This document shows, in pieces, positions 37,394-45,863 of a stretch of 64,000 bases of DNA (the first letter of the stretch is position 1; each line of letters opens with the position of its first letter). The position numbers and the translations under genes were made by a program. The notes beneath the pieces are model-generated. The model was not told the origin of the DNA. It worked only from the letters and a program-made list of their open reading frames with translations, and ran no database searches. This DNA comes from Sorangium cellulosum So ce56 (GTDB taxonomy: Bacteria; Myxococcota_A; Polyangia; Polyangiales; Polyangiaceae): NCBI RefSeq assembly GCF_000067165.1, contig NC_010162.1:9245001-9309000 (forward strand), written 5' to 3'.

Positions 37394-37623
37394 CGTTCAT
37401 CCCATGATCCCATCCCATGCTCCCGGAGCGAGCATCCGCGAGCAGGCGATGCGTCGAGCACCGTAACGCGCCCGAGCGGCGCCCTCAAGCGCCGCGAACG
37501 GGCCGGCGCGAACGACCGTGAGGAGCGGGGGCGACGGGGGGGGCGCGACGGCCAGGCCCCCCGCATCGATGCCCTGACCCGCTCCTGGCCCGCGCTTGAC
37601 TCTCCCCCGCGCGGCGTGATGCC
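37394..37623. other. Divergent promoter region
   Basis: About 230 bases separate the LysM gene and the divergent plus-strand gene. It presumably contains both promoters. I found no clear palindrome or ribosome-site feature beyond the start regions. Confidence 0.5.
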
Positions 37624-38220
37624 ATGGGCGAGGGGCGAATCGAGAACGCGATGCGCGACCGCTGGGGTTTCGGCTGCTTCCCTGACAAGGTGTGGATCGC
37701 CCGGCGGGTCGATGCGCCGTTGCCGGACGGGGCCAAGGCCCTTCCTGCGCTGGAAGCGACGTGGCAGCTGGAGGCGTGGCTCGCCGACGGCGTCCACGGC
37801 AGGGTGCTCCTCGCCGAGATCGGCGAGGCGCTCGGCATTCCGGTGTCGACGGGGCCTTCGTTCGATCCGAGGGCGCTCGGAGCGCGGCTGCGGGAGGCGC
37901 TGCTCGACGGCCGCCTCCACGCCTACCGGATGCCGTACGTCGCTTCCGGCGCGCGCTTCGCGCCGCCCGAGCCGATCGAGCGCGACGCGCCAGCGCCTGC
38001 GCCCAGGGAGGACAAGACATGGGTCGGGATTCAGCTCATGGACGACGGGGACCCGCCGCAACCTGTCCCGTTCAAGAGATACCGTATCGAGCTGCCGGAC
38101 CGCTCCGTTCGCGAGGGATTGCTCGATCAAAACGGCCAAGCCGTGATCGTCGGCATCGATGCCGGGACATGTAAGATATCGTTCCCTCAGCTCCACGCGG
38201 ACGACTGGCGGCCCGCCTAG
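37624..38220 (+). CDS. Protein with T6SS-associated-type C-terminal domain
   Basis: The 198-residue protein has an N-terminal helical region (about 1-115; EATWQLEAWLADGVHGRVLL, then EALLDGRLHAYRM) and a C-terminal beta domain (about 130-198; WVGIQLMDDGDPPQPVPFKR, YRIELPDRSVREGLLDQNGQ, then VGIDAGTCKISFPQL). A short Ig-like module with GT-C-x-(I/V)-(S/T)-FP-x-L at its end is, from memory, common in proteins encoded by vgrG and PAAR loci of type VI systems. There is no signal peptide. ATG codons at 37624 and 37651 are both possible starts. It diverges from the LysM/metalloprotease operon and is probably part of the same system. Confidence 0.7.
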   Translation: MGEGRIENAMRDRWGFGCFPDKVWIARRVDAPLPDGAKALPALEATWQLEAWLADGVHGRVLLAEIGEALGIPVSTGPSFDPRALGARLREALLDGRLHAYRMPYVASGARFAPPEPIERDAPAPAPREDKTWVGIQLMDDGDPPQPVPFKRYRIELPDRSVREGLLDQNGQAVIVGIDAGTCKISFPQLHADDWRPA

Positions 38221-38280
38221 GCGCACGTCGCCCTCCGGGCATTGGCATTGGTCTGGCCCCGCATGCTCTTGCGGCTGCGC

Positions 38281-39015
38281 TCAGCAATCGAAGAAGCGGC
38301 GAAGCCCGGGGCGGATGACCTCCTCGATGGTCTCATCGAGCAACACCCGGGCTTTCAGGCCGCTGCACAGCCCGAGCTGCTCCCCGTCCGGCGGGGCGTC
38401 GTGAGCCGGTAAGTGCGCGTGCTCGTGCTCCACGAGGTGCCGGAACGCGACGGGCAGGTAGCGCTCGACCGCTTGCCGCTCCGCCGAGGAGAGCTCCGGC
38501 GCGACCTGCTCGAGGAGGCGCCAGCCGAAGCGGGCGTGTCCGACCTCGTCGGCGTAGATGCGCGTCAGCAGATCGAGCAGCGGCCCGGGCGGCATCTCCA
38601 GCCGCTCCGCGCCGATGAGGGCCACGGCCACCGTCTCGCTCATGCAGCAGATGTGGATCACGTTGCGGAGCGCGGCCGCGCGGGGGGGCGCGTCGCGGTG
38701 CAGGGGGAACTCCGGGCGCTCCGGGACGCTCGCGGTCGCCGTCCCGCCGAGGGCCTCGACCACGGCGCCGCAGAGGATCCCGTGGCGGCGCTCCTCGTCG
38801 GCGAAGCCCCGGCACGCCTCGACGAGCTCCGGCGGGAAGCTCGCCTCGGCGAGCTGGCCCGCGAGCGCCTCGAACACGGCCGACGACCCGTGCTCGTTCA
38901 CCATCCGCGCGTGCCAGGTGCGGATCGCCGACGGGAACAGCGCCGCGGGATACCCGCTCACGTCGAAGGCACGCGCGCGCGCCTCGCCGCGGAGATCGAG
39001 CGTCGCGGCGTTCAT
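38281..39015 (-). CDS. Ferritin-like di-iron domain protein
   Basis: The 244-residue protein is largely helical with two ExxH motifs, EERRH (74-78) and DEVGH (156-160), and further Glu/His residues (Glu127; EHEHAHLP near 210) that could complete a di-iron site in a four-helix bundle. This matches ferritin-like domain proteins of the rubrerythrin/DUF455 neighbourhood, which act as oxidases or oxygenases in varied pathways. The ATG at 39015 overlaps the stop of the upstream lipoprotein gene by 4 bases, so the pair is co-translated. The specific reaction cannot be deduced. No signal peptide is seen, so it is cytoplasmic, an odd partner for a lipoprotein. Confidence 0.85.
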   Translation of the reverse strand: MNAATLDLRGEARARAFDVSGYPAALFPSAIRTWHARMVNEHGSSAVFEALAGQLAEASFPPELVEACRGFADEERRHGILCGAVVEALGGTATASVPERPEFPLHRDAPPRAAALRNVIHICCMSETVAVALIGAERLEMPPGPLLDLLTRIYADEVGHARFGWRLLEQVAPELSSAERQAVERYLPVAFRHLVEHEHAHLPAHDAPPDGEQLGLCSGLKARVLLDETIEEVIRPGLRRFFDC

Positions 39016-39707
39016 GCGACCTCCGACGGGGCATAGGCGTCGAGCGCCGGCGGGACCGGGGGGCCCCAGGGCGTGCACAACGTCCGCGTATAGAGCTCCG
39101 CCTCGGGAGCGACGACGTCGCCGAAACAGCAGCCGTGCCGGACGGGCTCGGCCTCTCTGTAGGAGATCGCGTCGGCGTCCACGCCAACGATCAGCGCCGT
39201 GCAGCAGTTCACGAAGGAGGCGTCTCCAGCGAGGGCCGCCCACTGCTCCTCGGAGATCCCCGTCCCGGGGGCAGGCACGTGCTGCGCCGTGTAGTCGACG
39301 CAGCACTCGAGCTCCGCGCGAGGGCGAGCCTCCGTGTCGTCGAGGTTCACCTGCTCGGCGCACGCGAGCCCGGTCGGCATGGGCGGCGCGCCGCCCGCCC
39401 CGCCCGCGCCACCCGCGCCGCCCTCGTCAGGCGTCGGAATGACCCCGCTCCCCGTCGAAGGTTCCCCACCGCCGCCGGTCGTCGCACCGACTCCGGTCGT
39501 CGCGCCGACTCCGGTCGTCGCCCCGCCGCTGGCCGGGGCCGGGGCGTCCGGCTCCTCCGCCGGGATCTCCTCGTCGGGATCCAGCGGAGACGACTGCCCG
39601 CCAGAGACGTAACGTCCGCTGCAGCCCGCCAGGGCGCCACAGGCCAGCGCTCCCAGCGCGACCCTCGCTGCTGCACGCAATGCTGCCCGTCTCGTCTCCT
39701 CACGCAT
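39012..39707 (-). CDS. Lipoprotein with Cys-pair domain, coupled to ferritin-like protein
   Basis: From the ATG at 39707, with a GGAGGAG ribosome site 7 bases upstream, the 231-residue protein has a lipoprotein signal (ARVALGALACGALAG, then Cys). A low-complexity linker with three GATTG(V/G) repeats and a GGAGGAGGA run follows (about 45-105). The C-terminal half holds a Cys-rich domain with adjacent Cys pairs (LECCVDYTAQHVPAPGTG; ASFVNCCTALIVGVDADAIS; RHGCCFGDVVAPEAELYTRT). Such CC pairs may bind metal or form disulphides. The gene ends in an ATGA overlap with the ferritin-like gene. A redox or metal-handling role for the pair is suggested but not shown. Confidence 0.78.
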   Translation of the reverse strand: MREETRRAALRAAARVALGALACGALAGCSGRYVSGGQSSPLDPDEEIPAEEPDAPAPASGGATTGVGATTGVGATTGGGGEPSTGSGVIPTPDEGGAGGAGGAGGAPPMPTGLACAEQVNLDDTEARPRAELECCVDYTAQHVPAPGTGISEEQWAALAGDASFVNCCTALIVGVDADAISYREAEPVRHGCCFGDVVAPEAELYTRTLCTPWGPPVPPALDAYAPSEVA

Positions 39708-39899
39708 AAGCTCTCCTCCAGTAAATAGGCTGTTTGCCGCGGGGCGCGGCGCGGGCCGAGCACTCGGCCCATGTGGACCAGTGTAGGCGCGCGACACGGC
39801 GAAGAGAATCTGCATTTTCCGCACACCATTGAACCGAAATTCAGAACAATGGCGCCGCCGGTTCCCATGGCCGGAGCGCGGCACGATGAGCGGGAGCGG

Positions 39900-42686
39900 T
39901 CACTCGACCGGTCGGCAGGCGATCGCCTTCATCCTCGCCCGCGCCTGCTCGGCGGTCACCGAGCGCGGGCTGGCGTTCCCCCAGCGATCGATCACGCTCG
40001 CGTAGGCCTCGCACGCGCCGGAGATCTCGCCCATCTGCTCGAGGGCCTGACCGAGGAACCAGAACGAGCGGACGTACCTTACGGGCCAGCCCAGCATATC
40101 GCACGTCGTGACCGCCTTGCGAAGCGTGGGGATCGCATGGAGAGGCATGCCCGCGAGGTAAAAGACAGCGCCGACGTCCGCCTGGACCTCTTGCCCGACT
40201 TGATTGCTCATCAGCGCGGTCATCGGCAGCACGGGGACGGCCTCCGCCGCCTCCTCGGGGTGCTCGATCCACCGCGCGTAGGCCTGCACCACGGCGGAGC
40301 GCGCAGGGTCGGCCGCACCCTGCACGCTCGACGGCGACAGGAGCTCGGCCACCTTCTCCTGGAACTCGGCCCTGGAGATGAGGCCGGCATGCAGCATGAC
40401 CCGCAAGAGGTCCGGCGAGCCGCCGGCGCAAGCGCTGTAATTGTCAAGACACGTCTTGGCGATGTCCGCTGCCTCGCGCCTGCGATCGGTCTCGAGGCAG
40501 ACATCGATGAGCGCGCGGACGACATCGGCATGCCCCCTGGAATCCGCGCTGATGTACATGCGCGCCTGCCGTAGCTGTCCCTCGGCCTGCGAGAAATTGC
40601 CCTGGATCGCGTTCAGGTTCGACTCGTCAAGCAGCGCGGTAAAGCGCCGCTCCTTGTGCGGCAGCGAGACCCGGCTCTGCCGCATCGCCTCGCGGACCGC
40701 GTCGAGAGAGCGCCCTTGCGCATAGCTCGACCACGCAAGCCTGCGAAAGATCAGCCGGCCCCTTCCGCTCGTCGTGGGCCGCGTGAGCCACAGGTCCTCC
40801 TCGACGTCCGCGCAGCGGCCGAGCGCGCTGTGGTGCTCGCTCCGGATCTCGTAACAGCTGGCCGCCGTGGGCGAGATCGCGAGGCACCGGTCGAGGGCGG
40901 CAGCGGAGTCGTTGAAGCTCCCGAGCTGCCACAACGACTGCGCCAGCGTGGCCCATCCCTGCGCGTACTCGGGGTCGATCGCGATGACCCGCCTTGCCGC
41001 AGCGACGCTGGTATGGACGTCCGATCGCAGCGCGCACCGCGCGAGGAGGGCCAACAGCTCCGCGTCGCGATCATACGGGTGCCGCGCCGTGAGCGCGGTC
41101 AACCGCTCCGCGCAGCGCGCCGAATCCGCGAGGTCACGGCCGAGCGCGGGCTCCACGGCCGCAAGGAGCGCTCGATCGCGGGGGTCGAGCGCGGCGCTCA
41201 GCTCCTCTGCGCGCCGATAGTGATCCCGAGCTTCGGCGGGCTCCGGCGCGTAGATCGCGAGGCGAAGGTGCGCCTCGGCAAAGGAGTCATCGACGGAGAT
41301 CGCCTGCCGCAGGCCGTCCACCGCCTTGCCCTCGTTGGCATCGCCAGCGGCCTTCAGCGCGGCGCTGTACAGGGCGAGCGCCGTGGGGATGGAGCGCGGC
41401 CCGGGAACGGTGGTCGCCCCGACCGGACGAGGCCCTCCGCGCAGCGCGAGCGCCCCAGCGATAACGGCCGCGAGCGCCATGGCGAGGCCGATCTTCCAGG
41501 CCGCCGCCCGCAAGCCGAGGCGCCTTCCGGTCGAGCGGAGCTCATCGCGGCGCGCCGCGGCGCCGAGGCGCTCGGTCGCGGCCAGGGGGTCCACCACGTC
41601 CCCATCCGCCGCCTCGCCGCCCGGCGCCCTGGGCGGCTCGGAGATGCCCAATGCGGGCGGCTCCGGCGCGCCGAAGCTCGGCGCCGCGCCCTGCGCGAAC
41701 GGCGCGAGCGCGCGAGCGACCTCGCTCAGGTCGGAGAGCCGAGCCTGGCGGTCCGTCGACAGCAACCGGCCAACCACCCTGGCGAGCTCCCGGGGCACAT
41801 CGGGCGCGACCTTCTCCAGCGGGGGAATCGCGCCTGTCACGATGATCTTGAACACCTGGCCGGCGTTGTCGGCCCGGGTCGGGAGCACGCCCGAGAGGCA
41901 TTCGTAAAGAATGAGGCCGAGCGACCAGTTGTCGGTTCGGTGATCGATCTGTCGGTCTCCGAACGTCTGCTCCGGCGACATGTAACAGGGCGTGCCAAGC
42001 CTCGTCCCGCTCTCGGTGAGCCCCGTTGTCTGGGCGTCCTGTCCGCTCGTGGCCGTCAGCTTCGCGATGCCGAAGTCGAGGACCTTGACCCGCTCGCTCG
42101 ATCCGTCGACAAGGAAGATGTTCTCCGGCTTCAGGTCGCGGTGGACGATGCCCAGCGCGTGCGCCGTCCCGACGGCGGAGATGACCGGCAGGAAGATGGA
42201 GGCTACCTCGCCGAGGGGCAGCCTCGGCTCGCGACGCAGCCTGCTCGCGAGCGACTCGCCGGACAGGAGCTCCATGACCATCACGGGCGCCCCGCCCTCG
42301 ATCTCGACGTCGTGAACCTCGACGACGTTGGGGTGGCGGACGCTGCTCGCGAGCTTCGCCTCGCGCAGCAGGCGCATGCCCACCACGCCGCGCACGGCCC
42401 CGCCCTTCACGAACTTGAGCGCGAACGGCTTGCCAGTCAGCGTGTGGCTCGCGGCCCAGATCACGCCCATGCCCCCTTCACCGAGCAGCCGTTCGAGCCG
42501 GTACCGGCCGGCGACGACGGCGCCTGGACGCCACGTAGGCCGCGCGCGCTCGTCGCGCTCGTCGCGCTCGTCGCCCTCGCCGCGCTCGTCGCGCTCGTCG
42601 CCCTCACCCGGCGGAGCGTCTTTTCCCGCAGTGGGTTGGGTCGCCTCGAGGCCCTGCGTCAGGTCCGCTCTCGATGCGATACGCAC
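39900..42686 (-). CDS. Hanks-type Ser/Thr kinase with TPR-like extracytoplasmic region
   Basis: The 928-residue protein opens with an acidic tail of repeated GDERDER units, then a full kinase domain at about residues 60-330: Gly loop LGEGGMGVIW, Lys91, HRDLKPEN (182-189), DFG (204-206), SPEQ near 237. A linker leads to a transmembrane helix (WKIGLAMALAAVIAGALALR, about 405-425). The remaining 500 residues are helical repeats of TPR type (ALALYSAALKAAGDANEGKA; EAHLRLAIYAPEPAEARDHY; GWATLAQSLWQLGSFNDSAA) that could bind proteins outside the cytoplasm. All catalytic residues are present. It stands alone between the ferritin-like unit and a degenerate region; its substrates are unknown. Confidence 0.94.
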   Translation of the reverse strand: MRIASRADLTQGLEATQPTAGKDAPPGEGDERDERGEGDERDERDERARPTWRPGAVVAGRYRLERLLGEGGMGVIWAASHTLTGKPFALKFVKGGAVRGVVGMRLLREAKLASSVRHPNVVEVHDVEIEGGAPVMVMELLSGESLASRLRREPRLPLGEVASIFLPVISAVGTAHALGIVHRDLKPENIFLVDGSSERVKVLDFGIAKLTATSGQDAQTTGLTESGTRLGTPCYMSPEQTFGDRQIDHRTDNWSLGLILYECLSGVLPTRADNAGQVFKIIVTGAIPPLEKVAPDVPRELARVVGRLLSTDRQARLSDLSEVARALAPFAQGAAPSFGAPEPPALGISEPPRAPGGEAADGDVVDPLAATERLGAAARRDELRSTGRRLGLRAAAWKIGLAMALAAVIAGALALRGGPRPVGATTVPGPRSIPTALALYSAALKAAGDANEGKAVDGLRQAISVDDSFAEAHLRLAIYAPEPAEARDHYRRAEELSAALDPRDRALLAAVEPALGRDLADSARCAERLTALTARHPYDRDAELLALLARCALRSDVHTSVAAARRVIAIDPEYAQGWATLAQSLWQLGSFNDSAAALDRCLAISPTAASCYEIRSEHHSALGRCADVEEDLWLTRPTTSGRGRLIFRRLAWSSYAQGRSLDAVREAMRQSRVSLPHKERRFTALLDESNLNAIQGNFSQAEGQLRQARMYISADSRGHADVVRALIDVCLETDRRREAADIAKTCLDNYSACAGGSPDLLRVMLHAGLISRAEFQEKVAELLSPSSVQGAADPARSAVVQAYARWIEHPEEAAEAVPVLPMTALMSNQVGQEVQADVGAVFYLAGMPLHAIPTLRKAVTTCDMLGWPVRYVRSFWFLGQALEQMGEISGACEAYASVIDRWGNASPRSVTAEQARARMKAIACRPVE

Positions 42687-42782
42687 GGCAGACTACACTA
42701 CCCGACCGGCCCTCCCTGTCCAGATCGGAAACGAACGCGCCCGACGTGCTGTCAGCTCAACAGGAAGGCGGTAAAGCGAGGA

Positions 42783-42820
42783 CACGTTTGCACGTTTGCA
42801 CGTTTGCAAGTTTGCAAGTG
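42783..42820 (+). repeat. 8-bp tandem repeat tract
   Basis: Four tandem copies of an 8-mer, CACGTTTG three times then CAAGTTTG, are followed by a partial copy. The tract lies in the noncoding region upstream of the kinase gene (minus strand) and has no paired inverted copy nearby. The stretch between 42687 and 43084 holds no gene. Confidence 0.8.
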
Positions 42821-43084
42821 CAAGGTTCTTCCCACATCCCTGCAAAGTTCTCTGGGCAGCGAACAGCACCACGATGCGCCCGACGGCAAATCGCCCCTGC
42901 CCTCCTTGTTCAATTTGCCCGCTGAAAATGGCTGCAAGTGAGGGAATTTCTCGGTCTCTCCACAGCTCATCGCGTATGCGTCCCGATCCATCCGCTCGCT
43001 CGACGTCTGCCGAGCCATGACGCCGTGGCTCCAAGGACATCGTCATCACCAGATAGCGCGGTCGACCAAAGAGAGGCGTCGGCC

Positions 43085-43400
43085 ATGAGCGGCGGCGTCT
43101 TCATCGCGACGCCCTTCGCGCCGCGCGCGCGCTCCTCGCGGGTGCCCGTGCCGGAGGAGGAGAGCGTCAATCCCGGCGGAGCGCTCGAGTGGCTCGTGGC
43201 GGCCGAGTCGCGCGTGCTCGGCGCGAAAAGCGTCCGCGGCCTGGTCGTGCGGCCGCCCATCGTCTACGGCCACGGCGGAGGCCCGGTGGCGGGCCTGGTG
43301 CAGGGCGCGCGCGCCGCGGGGGTGGCGCGTCCTATCGACGATGGCGAGAACCGCTGGTCCACCGTCCACGTGCGGGATCTGGCGGTGGCCTACGCCATGA
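43085..43400 (+). pseudogene. Truncated NAD-dependent epimerase/dehydratase fragment
   Basis: This stretch encodes about 105 residues matching the middle of extended SDR epimerases: ESVNPGGALEWLVAAESRVL, then VRGLVVRPPIVYGHGGGPVA and DDGENRWSTVHVRDLAVAYA. The N-terminal Rossmann motif (GxxGxxG) and catalytic YxxxK are missing, and the C-terminal third is lost where the sequence runs into a palindromic hairpin. It therefore looks like a broken remnant of a gene of about 290 codons. Its end coincides with the hairpin, so that element or a rearrangement there may have caused the loss. Confidence 0.7.
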
Positions 43401-43411
43401 AGCATCCTCTC

Positions 43412-43494
43412 GAATTTTTTCGAAAAAATTCACAGGGAGGCAGGGAGATGGGGAGTTGAAATCCCATGAATCTCCCCGCCTCCCCGTCTCCCTG
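43412..43494 (-). terminator. Hairpin with A/T-tract: terminator or repeat element
   Basis: GAATTTTTTCGAAAAAATTC at 43412-43431 is a perfect 20-bp palindrome. Beside it, arms 43433-43455 (CAGGGAGGCAGGGAGATGGG, then GAG) and 43472-43494 form an imperfect 23-bp stem around a 16-base loop. Read on the minus strand, the large stem is followed by GAATTTTTT, which would terminate the MFS gene that ends at 43547. The arms consist of tandem CAGGGAGG-like units, so it may alternatively be a member of a dispersed repeat family. Confidence 0.55.
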
Positions 43495-43546
43495 TTCAAT
43501 TTCTCTTTGTCAGGTGTGCTCCCACAGCCACACATCCATCCCCGCC

Positions 43547-44803
43547 TCACGGCGAAGCGCCGTCGCTCGCCGCCGCCTCCCCTGCTCGCTTGCTGTCGAG
43601 GGCGAGCAGCACGAGATAAGAAAAGGTACAGACAACCAGGCTGCCGAACACGAGCATCGGCAGCGAGTAGGCCAGCCGCTCCAGGCCCACCCCCTCGATC
43701 AGCTTGCCGGTGAGGGCCGGGAGGACCATGCCGCCGAGGCTGTCGCCGACCAGCACGAGCCCGGTCACGAACGCCGTCATGGGCACGATCTGCCCCGTGA
43801 GCGTGAAGCCGCTGGGCCAGAGCGGCGCCATGAAGAGCCCGAGCCCGAGCGCGACACCCCACAGGAGCGCGCTCGAGGGCGGCAGGAGCAGCATCATCGC
43901 GGACAGCACGAGACAGCCGCCCAGCCCCACAGGGATGACCTGGCGCGGCGTGAAGCGGATCGCCACCGGGATCGAGAGCAGCCTCCCGATCGTGAACGAG
44001 AGCCAGAACCCCGAGGTGAGGTACGCGGCCCCGGTCGCCGAGACGACGCCCAGCGTGAGGGCATAGGTGTAGATCCAGCTCCCGAACGAGATCTCCCCGC
44101 CGACGTAGGCGAACAGGTACAGCACCGCGACGAGCACCGGAAGGAGGGGCAGCGCGCGATCCGCGCCCTTCACCGCGGCGTCCTTCCCGGCCTTTTCCTG
44201 AGGCTCGGGACAGTGTCGCATCGAGAGCACGCCCAGGGCGACGAGCGCCGAGAAGGCGGCCACGGCCCAGTACGCCGCGTGGTAACCGCCCCAGGCGCCC
44301 GGGACGCGCGCGACAAGGAGCGGCGACAGGAACGCGCCCAGCCCGAAGCAGAAGTGCAGCCCGTTCATGTAAGGGCTGACCTTCTCCCCGTGCGTCCAGA
44401 GGAGCAGCGCGTTCGCGCCCGTGTTGACAAGCCCCTCCGCGAGACCCCGGCAGAACGCCACGACCACGAGCAGCCATAACCACGGGATGGCCGGGATGGC
44501 AGCGAGGCACGCCGCGGCGATCAGGTGCGCTCCCCCGAGCAGGGTGTGCCCGTGCACGCGATCGAACAGCTTGCCTCCCCAGAGCGTACCGAGCGTGTAA
44601 CCGACCCCCCCGCCGAGGAACAGCGAGCCCATGTCCCCGACGCTGGAGCCCGTCTGCCGCGCCAGGTCCGGCAGGGTCGGCCCGGTGATCGCCGTGATGA
44701 GGCCCAGGCAGATGAAGAGCCCGTAGTAGCCGGCCGTCTGGCGCAGCGCCCTGTCGCTCCACCGGCTCGAGACCGGACGCTCCTCCACGGCTGCAGTGCT
44801 CAT
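43547..44803 (-). CDS. MFS transporter, sugar-type
   Basis: The 418-residue protein has about twelve transmembrane helices, for example YYGLFICLGLITAITGPTLP and WLWLLVVVAFCRGLAEGLVN, with a loop GGKLFDRVHGHTL between helices 2 and 3 that corresponds to the MFS signature GxxxDRxGRR. The pattern (GPTLPDLARQTGSSVGDMGS near helix 1) resembles the MFSD4/Na-glucose group of sugar symporters. The central cytoplasmic loop contains a charged segment (CPEPQEKAGKDAAVKGADRA). Its ATG overlaps the upstream small membrane protein gene by 4 bases. Substrate is unproven; a sugar would suit the adjacent polysaccharide locus. Confidence 0.9.
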   Translation of the reverse strand: MSTAAVEERPVSSRWSDRALRQTAGYYGLFICLGLITAITGPTLPDLARQTGSSVGDMGSLFLGGGVGYTLGTLWGGKLFDRVHGHTLLGGAHLIAAACLAAIPAIPWLWLLVVVAFCRGLAEGLVNTGANALLLWTHGEKVSPYMNGLHFCFGLGAFLSPLLVARVPGAWGGYHAAYWAVAAFSALVALGVLSMRHCPEPQEKAGKDAAVKGADRALPLLPVLVAVLYLFAYVGGEISFGSWIYTYALTLGVVSATGAAYLTSGFWLSFTIGRLLSIPVAIRFTPRQVIPVGLGGCLVLSAMMLLLPPSSALLWGVALGLGLFMAPLWPSGFTLTGQIVPMTAFVTGLVLVGDSLGGMVLPALTGKLIEGVGLERLAYSLPMLVFGSLVVCTFSYLVLLALDSKRAGEAAASDGASP

Positions 44804-45210
44804 CGCTTCGCTCCTTTTACCCGATGCGGGGACTCATGTTCCGGCCCCGGCGCGGCAGGGGATCCGGGGGGATCGTCGGCGCGCGAGGCGCTGGCCGCGC
44901 GCTCCCGCTCGTGCTCGACGCGCCACGCCTCGAAGGCCAGCGCCTGGAGCGCGGAGAGGACGAGGACGGAGACGTCGGTGTTGACGTAGAGCCAGATGAA
45001 CCCGAGCCCGAGGCCGCGCACGAGCAGGGCCACCGCCGCCCCGACGGCGACGTTGCCGCCCCAGAACAGGAGGCCCACGCCCACGCAGCGGATCGCGCGC
45101 CGGAGCGCCGGCGGGAGGAGCCCGGCGCGCATCCCCCGGCGGCGCCCCGCCGTGTAGACCACGCAGGACGTGGCGGCGACGACGCCCAGGATGTAGAGCG
45201 CGTCGGGCAC
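44800..45210 (-). CDS. Small membrane protein
   Basis: The 136-residue protein has three to four hydrophobic helices (MPDALYILGVVAATSCVVYT; CVGVGLLFWGGNVAVGAAVA; FIWLYVNTDVSVLVLSALQA) and a charged cytoplasmic tail (ERERAASASRADDPPG). No family is recognised. It starts 3 bases after the stop of the DUF218 gene and ends in a 4-base overlap with the MFS transporter, so DUF218, this protein and the transporter form one transcript. It might be an accessory of the transporter, but that is speculative. Confidence 0.72.
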   Translation of the reverse strand: MPDALYILGVVAATSCVVYTAGRRRGMRAGLLPPALRRAIRCVGVGLLFWGGNVAVGAAVALLVRGLGLGFIWLYVNTDVSVLVLSALQALAFEAWRVEHERERAASASRADDPPGSPAAPGPEHESPHRVKGAKR

Positions 45211-45212
45211 CG

Positions 45213-45839
45213 CTACACCTCCCCGCGGAGCCGCGACAGCGCGCGCGCCGCGAGCTCCTGGAGCAGCCGGCCGATCGCCGAGAGGCGCTCCCCCGGGATG
45301 TTCGACGCCGGCGACCCCTCCGGGACGGGCGCGGCGAGCACCTCGAAGCCCGCGCGCTCGAAGAGCCGGCGCGCGCGAGCGATGCGGTGCGCGCCGGTGA
45401 CGAGCAGGATCCTCCTTGCGCCCCTCGGCAGCAGGAGCTCCGCGCTGCGCTGGGCTTCCACCGCGGTCGTCAGCCCGCGCGGCTCCGTGAGCAGGGCCGA
45501 CGCGGGGACGCCGAGGCGCTGCGCGAGGCGAGCGCGCGACTCGGCCTCGCTGGCCGGCCCGTTGCGGCTGCCGAGCATCAGCACGAGCGGCGCTCGCCCC
45601 TCACGGTACAGCGCGACGGCCTCGACGGCGCGCCGGAGCGAATCCTCCGGGAGCCGCCCGTCCGGATCGACGTCCGCGCCGAGGGCGACCACGGCGTCGG
45701 CCTGCCCTGCGTCGGGCGCCGACGCCATCCAGCGATCGAGCGGCGCGGCGACCGGGGTGAACGCGGCGACGGCGAAGGCCATGAGCCCGATCACGCCGGC
45801 CGCGGTGCTCACGCGGTCCCACGCTCCTTCCCTGCGCAT
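45213..45839 (-). CDS. DUF218 (YdcF/ElyC-type) membrane-anchored protein
   Basis: The 208-residue protein has an N-terminal anchor (AAGVIGLMAFAVAAFTPVAA, about 13-32) and a periplasmic DUF218 domain: ADAVVALGADVDPDGRL, ALYREGRAPLVLMLGSRNG, then EPRGLTTAVEAQRSAELLLP and ARRILLVTGAHRIARARRLF. DUF218 proteins such as ElyC act in cell-envelope glycan processes, often with undecaprenyl-linked intermediates. Its position next to polysaccharide genes agrees with such a role. The ATG at 45839 begins MRREGAWDRV. Downstream genes follow at 3-base spacing. Confidence 0.85.
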   Translation of the reverse strand: MRREGAWDRVSTAAGVIGLMAFAVAAFTPVAAPLDRWMASAPDAGQADAVVALGADVDPDGRLPEDSLRRAVEAVALYREGRAPLVLMLGSRNGPASEAESRARLAQRLGVPASALLTEPRGLTTAVEAQRSAELLLPRGARRILLVTGAHRIARARRLFERAGFEVLAAPVPEGSPASNIPGERLSAIGRLLQELAARALSRLRGEV

Positions 45840-45863
45840 GGCGTCGGATCCCTGGAGCCGCCC

